Shown here: in pieces, positions 61,924 through 64,000 of the stretch
Position numbering within the stretch: the stretch's first letter is position 1
How the letters are laid out: each line of letters opens with the position of its first letter
DNA from: Gammaproteobacteria bacterium
GTDB taxonomy: Bacteria > Pseudomonadota > Gammaproteobacteria > Poriferisulfidales > Poriferisulfidaceae
DNA: 64,000 bases
Assembly (NCBI GenBank): GCA_028819565.1
Contig: JAPPLD010000027.1
Span: forward strand, 99,772 to 163,771
Direction: 5' to 3'
Position numbers and translations under genes: made by a program
Notes under the pieces: generated by a model
The model's database searches: none
Told to the model about the DNA's origin: nothing
The model's input: only the letters and a program-made list of their open reading frames with translations

Positions 61924-62624
61924 TCATTGAATCGTCACAGTGGTCCAGCAGTGCGTGGCCCCCGTAACAAGGCCCATCTCCGTTGTTTGTATCGACTGCA
62001 TCGTACAGTGGGAACTGGGGCCGTCGAACGAGAAGTACGCGCGGGCCGGTGTTCCGGTGCCTGTGCGATGGAGGCTGCACCTCTCACCGTGTTCTGTAGT
62101 CTCGCACCTCCGCCAAGCCTCGCTGCTATCGCCGGACCAGGTCATCCGGAACGTCTCTCCGACGGTATGTGAACCGCAAGTGCGCATCGGCAAGCTGGTC
62201 GTTTGGCCGAGATATCCGTTGCCGAACATACCGGTCAGCGGGGCAAGCACCGCGCCGGGCGTTATACAAGTAGCACTTACTCCAGGTGTGTGAATCGGAC
62301 CATCCCATATCGTGGAGCCCGGATCGGGGTAGAGTTCGACTTTGTGCGACAGGAAATGAACCGGCCGCGGCCCATCAGGAGCCCGCAGGGAAATACTGGT
62401 GGCGCTGTGGCTCATCGTGGCGGTCGTGGGGACGTTGCGGTTCTGCGCCTCTGCGGTCAGCGGCAGGACGGCAAGCAGCAGTGCGAACGGTGCGAACAGT
62501 AAATGCCGGACTGGCCGGACTGTGTGAAAACTCGACCAGTAGCGGCGCGGGAGGGGGGGGGGGCTGCGCGTATCGTCTGCCTCCCGGCGACGATAGAGTC
62601 AGCGTAGAGAAATTTTTCTGACAT
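61924..62624 (-). CDS. Secreted Cys-rich protein, out of frame through a C11 tract (phase-OFF candidate)
   Basis: ATG 62624 has a strong AGGAGG at 7-base spacing and starts MSEKFLYADSIVAGRQ. The frame then runs into eleven C and, as sequenced, ends at a stop about 55 residues later. In the frame reached with 9 or 12 C, a good signal peptide follows (HLLFAPFALLLAVLPLTAEA) and then about 170 residues to the stop at 61924. That part has six or more cysteines (ATCITPGAV, PMRTCGSHTV, RRCETTEHGERCSL). It is unrecognised, and no start codon precedes the signal peptide in its own frame. I read this as one gene switched off by tract length, or a homopolymer error. The span given covers both parts. Confidence 0.6.
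62553..62563 (-). repeat. Homopolymeric C11 tract on the coding strand (G11 on +)
   Basis: Eleven uninterrupted G on the plus strand form the longest homopolymer in the window. It lies between a well-placed start (62624, minus) and a signal peptide one base out of frame. Tracts of this length are prone to slipped-strand mispairing. Confidence 0.8.
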
Positions 62625-62640
62625 GGGCTATCCTCCTCTA

Positions 62641-62660
62641 CTACCCAAGGGTAGATAATA
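62641..62660 (-). promoter_or_regulatory. -10 box and palindrome upstream of the Cys-rich secreted gene
   Basis: On the minus strand TATTAT (62660-62655) is followed directly by the palindrome CTACCCTTGGGTAG (62654-62641) at the expected transcription start, then by the AGGAGG site. The palindrome could be an operator. No good -35 is seen. Confidence 0.4.
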
Positions 62661-62738
62661 CCAAATGATACCATGAATCCGATCACATGTGTCCCTTTAC
62701 CCCGACCTCCGAGCTAGCACGATTTTGAGGGATATCCG

Positions 62739-62760
62739 CCTGCCGAAGAGCAGCGGCAGG
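62739..62760. terminator. Hairpin with short T-run left of the IS (weak terminator candidate)
   Basis: CCTGCCG and CGGCAGG form a 7-bp stem with an 8-base loop, followed on the plus strand by AGATTTT. It could be a weak terminator or part of the IS left end. The rest of 62661-62902 holds no gene that I can support. Confidence 0.3.
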
Positions 62761-62879
62761 AGATTTTCAGTCGAGTGATGGCCGTTTTGGGGTGATCCCA
62801 CGCCCGTCGCCAGGGGATCCGACCGGTTTTAGGGACTTCAACAGCCTGTCGTGCAGGGCTCCGCTCAGCGCGGCGGGTG

Positions 62880-63690
62880 CCGGGGAACGGCCGCGCCGGC
62901 CGTCACGACGTGTCGTAGGCGAGGAAGACGGCCATTCGGTCCAGCGCCTGCCGGACCCGCTGCGCGTGAGCCGTCTGGAACATCAGCCGTCGGCCCCGGG
63001 CATGCCGCACCACCTTGGCCACCAGGTGCACCCAGGACAGGCGCACCTGTTTCATCCGGGTCCATAGCCAGTCGCGCCCGAACGCGCCGTGGCGCAGCAG
63101 CGCGTTGACGTTGGCCGACAGCACCGCCAGTTGCCACCAGGCCGCGTTCGCCCCGAACTTCCCCGACGGCAGCATCCCGCCGGCCAGGTCCTGCTTGAGC
63201 ACGGCATGCACCTCTTCGCCATACCCGCAGCGTTCGTGCGCGAAGCGCACCACCTCCGACGCGGTCATCGCCAGGCCCGCGCCTTCCCCGCAACGTCCCG
63301 GATACGGCAGGTTGGTCAGGTAGACATGGTGGCGGGACGCCGGACGCCCGGACTGCGCCGCCGTCTCGTCCGGGCCCACCCCCAACACGCCGGGCAAGGC
63401 GCGCCGGGTGCCGACGTAGCGCAGCAGCACCGTCAGCATCATCTGGCCGTCGCTCCAGCCCTGCGCGCCCGCCACCCGCACCGCAAGGTTCCGAAACGCC
63501 CCGCTGCGGCGCAGCAGCTCCAGCCACAGCACGACGCCGCCGCAGGCGCTGCTGCGGCTCAGCCTGGGATCGCCCCCGATGGCGACCAAAGAGGAAAAAT
63601 CAGACATATAATGAGACTCCCGGTTGGTTGTTTCCGGTTCACCCATTGGGTGAAACTTTGTCACCACCGATTTTAACCGTTTCACTCGGT
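62880..63690 (-). mobile_element. IS1380-like element, internally deleted
   Basis: The element is defined by its transposase gene and the matching relic at 59.9-60.2 kb. To the right it interrupts a Calx-beta gene copy: the sequence from about 63712 resembles the interior of the gene at 59.38-59.86 kb. I could not find convincing terminal inverted repeats or target duplications by eye, so the ends are approximate. Confidence 0.65.
62903..63607 (-). CDS. IS1380-family transposase with central deletion
   Basis: From ATG 63607 the frame is 234 residues, about half the usual 430-480. The N-terminal part (LLRRSGAFRNLAVRVAG) joins directly to a C-terminal part that is clearly IS1380-like (RCGYGEEVHAVLKQDLAGG, LPSGKFGANAAWWQLAVLS, RMKQVRLSWVHLVAKVVRHARG). 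The middle, which carries most of the DDE catalytic core, is missing without loss of frame. It is unlikely to transpose by itself but could be mobilised in trans or make a repressor-like product. Confidence 0.75.
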   Translation of the reverse strand: MSDFSSLVAIGGDPRLSRSSACGGVVLWLELLRRSGAFRNLAVRVAGAQGWSDGQMMLTVLLRYVGTRRALPGVLGVGPDETAAQSGRPASRHHVYLTNLPYPGRCGEGAGLAMTASEVVRFAHERCGYGEEVHAVLKQDLAGGMLPSGKFGANAAWWQLAVLSANVNALLRHGAFGRDWLWTRMKQVRLSWVHLVAKVVRHARGRRLMFQTAHAQRVRQALDRMAVFLAYDTS

Positions 63691-63711
63691 TAGATAAGCA
63701 CCAACCGGGAC

Positions 63712-63776
63712 CTCTCCCTCTTCTAGCTCGGAGATCGGGGTTCCACTCTCCCTGCTATCAGCGACATTCCTCGTGT
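63712..63776 (-). pseudogene. Relic of a second Calx-beta secreted-protein gene
   Basis: On the minus strand this reads MKILTRGMSLIAGR, matching the start of the Calx-beta protein (MNIQTRGMSLIAGR). It then skips the signal-peptide core to sequence resembling its mature N-terminus (LEEGEVPVG versus DEGEVAVF) and ends at the IS. It is a deletion and insertion remnant. Confidence 0.65.
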
Positions 63777-63846
63777 TAGAATTTTCATGTTCTTCCTCGC
63801 TCAAAATCGTGGGAATCGCCAGAATGGGATTCCTTGACATTGCGAG
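63749..63846. repeat. Duplicated intergenic block, copy 2
   Basis: This block matches 59816-59920 with a 7-base length difference. It holds the start of the Calx-beta relic and a TTGACA hexamer (63834-63839), a likely -35 for the secreted gene at 63884. No clear -10 follows at standard spacing. Confidence 0.75.
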
Positions 63847-63883
63847 AAGTAAACCAAAACTTTCAGACCAGGAGGATACAGTC

Positions 63884-64000
63884 ATGGTACTACCGATTAA
63901 CATCAAAAGGGGGGGGCAATACTAGCGCTCTTCTCACTCTGACGTTCGCTCTTGCTGCCGTGCTGTCGGCAATGCCAGCGCAGGCGCAACAACTTGTCAC
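63884..64000 (+). CDS. Secreted-protein gene start, out of frame through a G8 tract (phase-OFF candidate, 3' partial)
   Basis: ATG 63884 has a perfect AGGAGG eight bases upstream and encodes MVLPINIK, then meets eight G and stops at a TAG five codons on. With seven (or ten) G the frame instead enters a good signal peptide (ALLTLTFALAAVLSAMPAQA followed by QQL) that stays open to the window edge. That frame has no start codon of its own. The gene is the right-hand partner of the divergent Calx-beta relic. Function is unknown as the window ends. Confidence 0.6.
63909..63916 (+). repeat. Homopolymeric G8 tract
   Basis: Eight G lie between start codon 63884 and a signal-peptide core. Seven would give AAA AGG GGG GGC, the same RGG-coding string as in the in-frame Calx-beta gene at 59.8 kb. 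Confidence 0.7.

Overview
The window is about 63% GC and carries a densely packed chromosomal backbone of a gammaproteobacterium. The order leuC-leuD-leuB-asd-fimV-truA-trpF-trpB-trpA-accD-folC, then (after an insertion) a DedD-like gene-cvpA-purF, is typical of Pseudomonas/Ectothiorhodospiraceae-like lineages. So are ftsH-glmM-tpiA-secG-tRNA-Leu and the divergent pair lptG-lptF / pepA-holC-valS. I cannot name the genus. Toxin-antitoxin genes, broken genes, IS remnants and secreted proteins with homopolymeric tracts suggest a genome with many accessory insertions.

Layout. 0-1.2 kb: end of murU (cell-wall recycling) and an RHH/RelE toxin-antitoxin pair with a palindromic operator. 1.3-12.5 kb: one long, mostly overlapping run for leucine, aspartate-family and tryptophan synthesis, FimV, TruA, AccD and FolC. 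12.6-14.9 kb: an AbiEi/AbiEii type IV toxin-antitoxin pair and an orphan BrnA antitoxin, splitting folC from dedD. 15.1-19.5 kb: DedD-like SPOR protein, CvpA, PurF, an L,D-transpeptidase and a glycerate 2-kinase. 19.8-24.6 kb: an unusual cassette made of an APS kinase fused to a vestigial CysN, a PAPS-type sulfotransferase and a GPP34(GOLPH3)-cytochrome P450 fusion. 24.7-27.1 kb: two tandem SH3b + FGE-fold exported proteins. 27.2-32.7 kb: LpxH, FtsH, GlmM, TpiA, SecG and tRNA-Leu(GAG). 32.7-46.1 kb: an AT-rich orphan gene, AddA, DsbC, XerD, an RDD protein, LptG, LptF, PepA, HolC and ValS. 46.1-49.4 kb: a restriction-modification system with an NgoMIV-family endonuclease, and a frameshifted ADP-ribosylglycohydrolase. 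49.5-58.8 kb: an unknown 636-residue protein ending in a P-loop, an outer-membrane barrel, DnaG and GltB. 59-64 kb: an accessory region with a Calx-beta secreted protein, two apparently phase-OFF secreted-protein genes, IS1380-like remnants, a decayed integrase and a truncated FAD oxidoreductase.

Two things stand out. First, the CysN-like/CysC + sulfotransferase + GPP34-P450 cassette looks like a compact pathway that makes PAPS, hydroxylates a membrane-associated (probably lipid) substrate and sulfates it. The GPP34-P450 fusion is an architecture I do not recognise from described systems. Second, at 59-64 kb three different secreted-protein genes carry a homopolymeric G or C tract (7, 8 and 11 bases) between the start codon and the signal-peptide core. 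In one the tract keeps the frame open. In the other two it puts a well-placed start out of frame with a good signal peptide. This is the signature of slipped-strand phase variation, although assembly errors in homopolymers must be excluded.

No rRNA, CRISPR array, replication origin or convincing riboswitch was seen. All calls come from reading the sequence; no database search was run.
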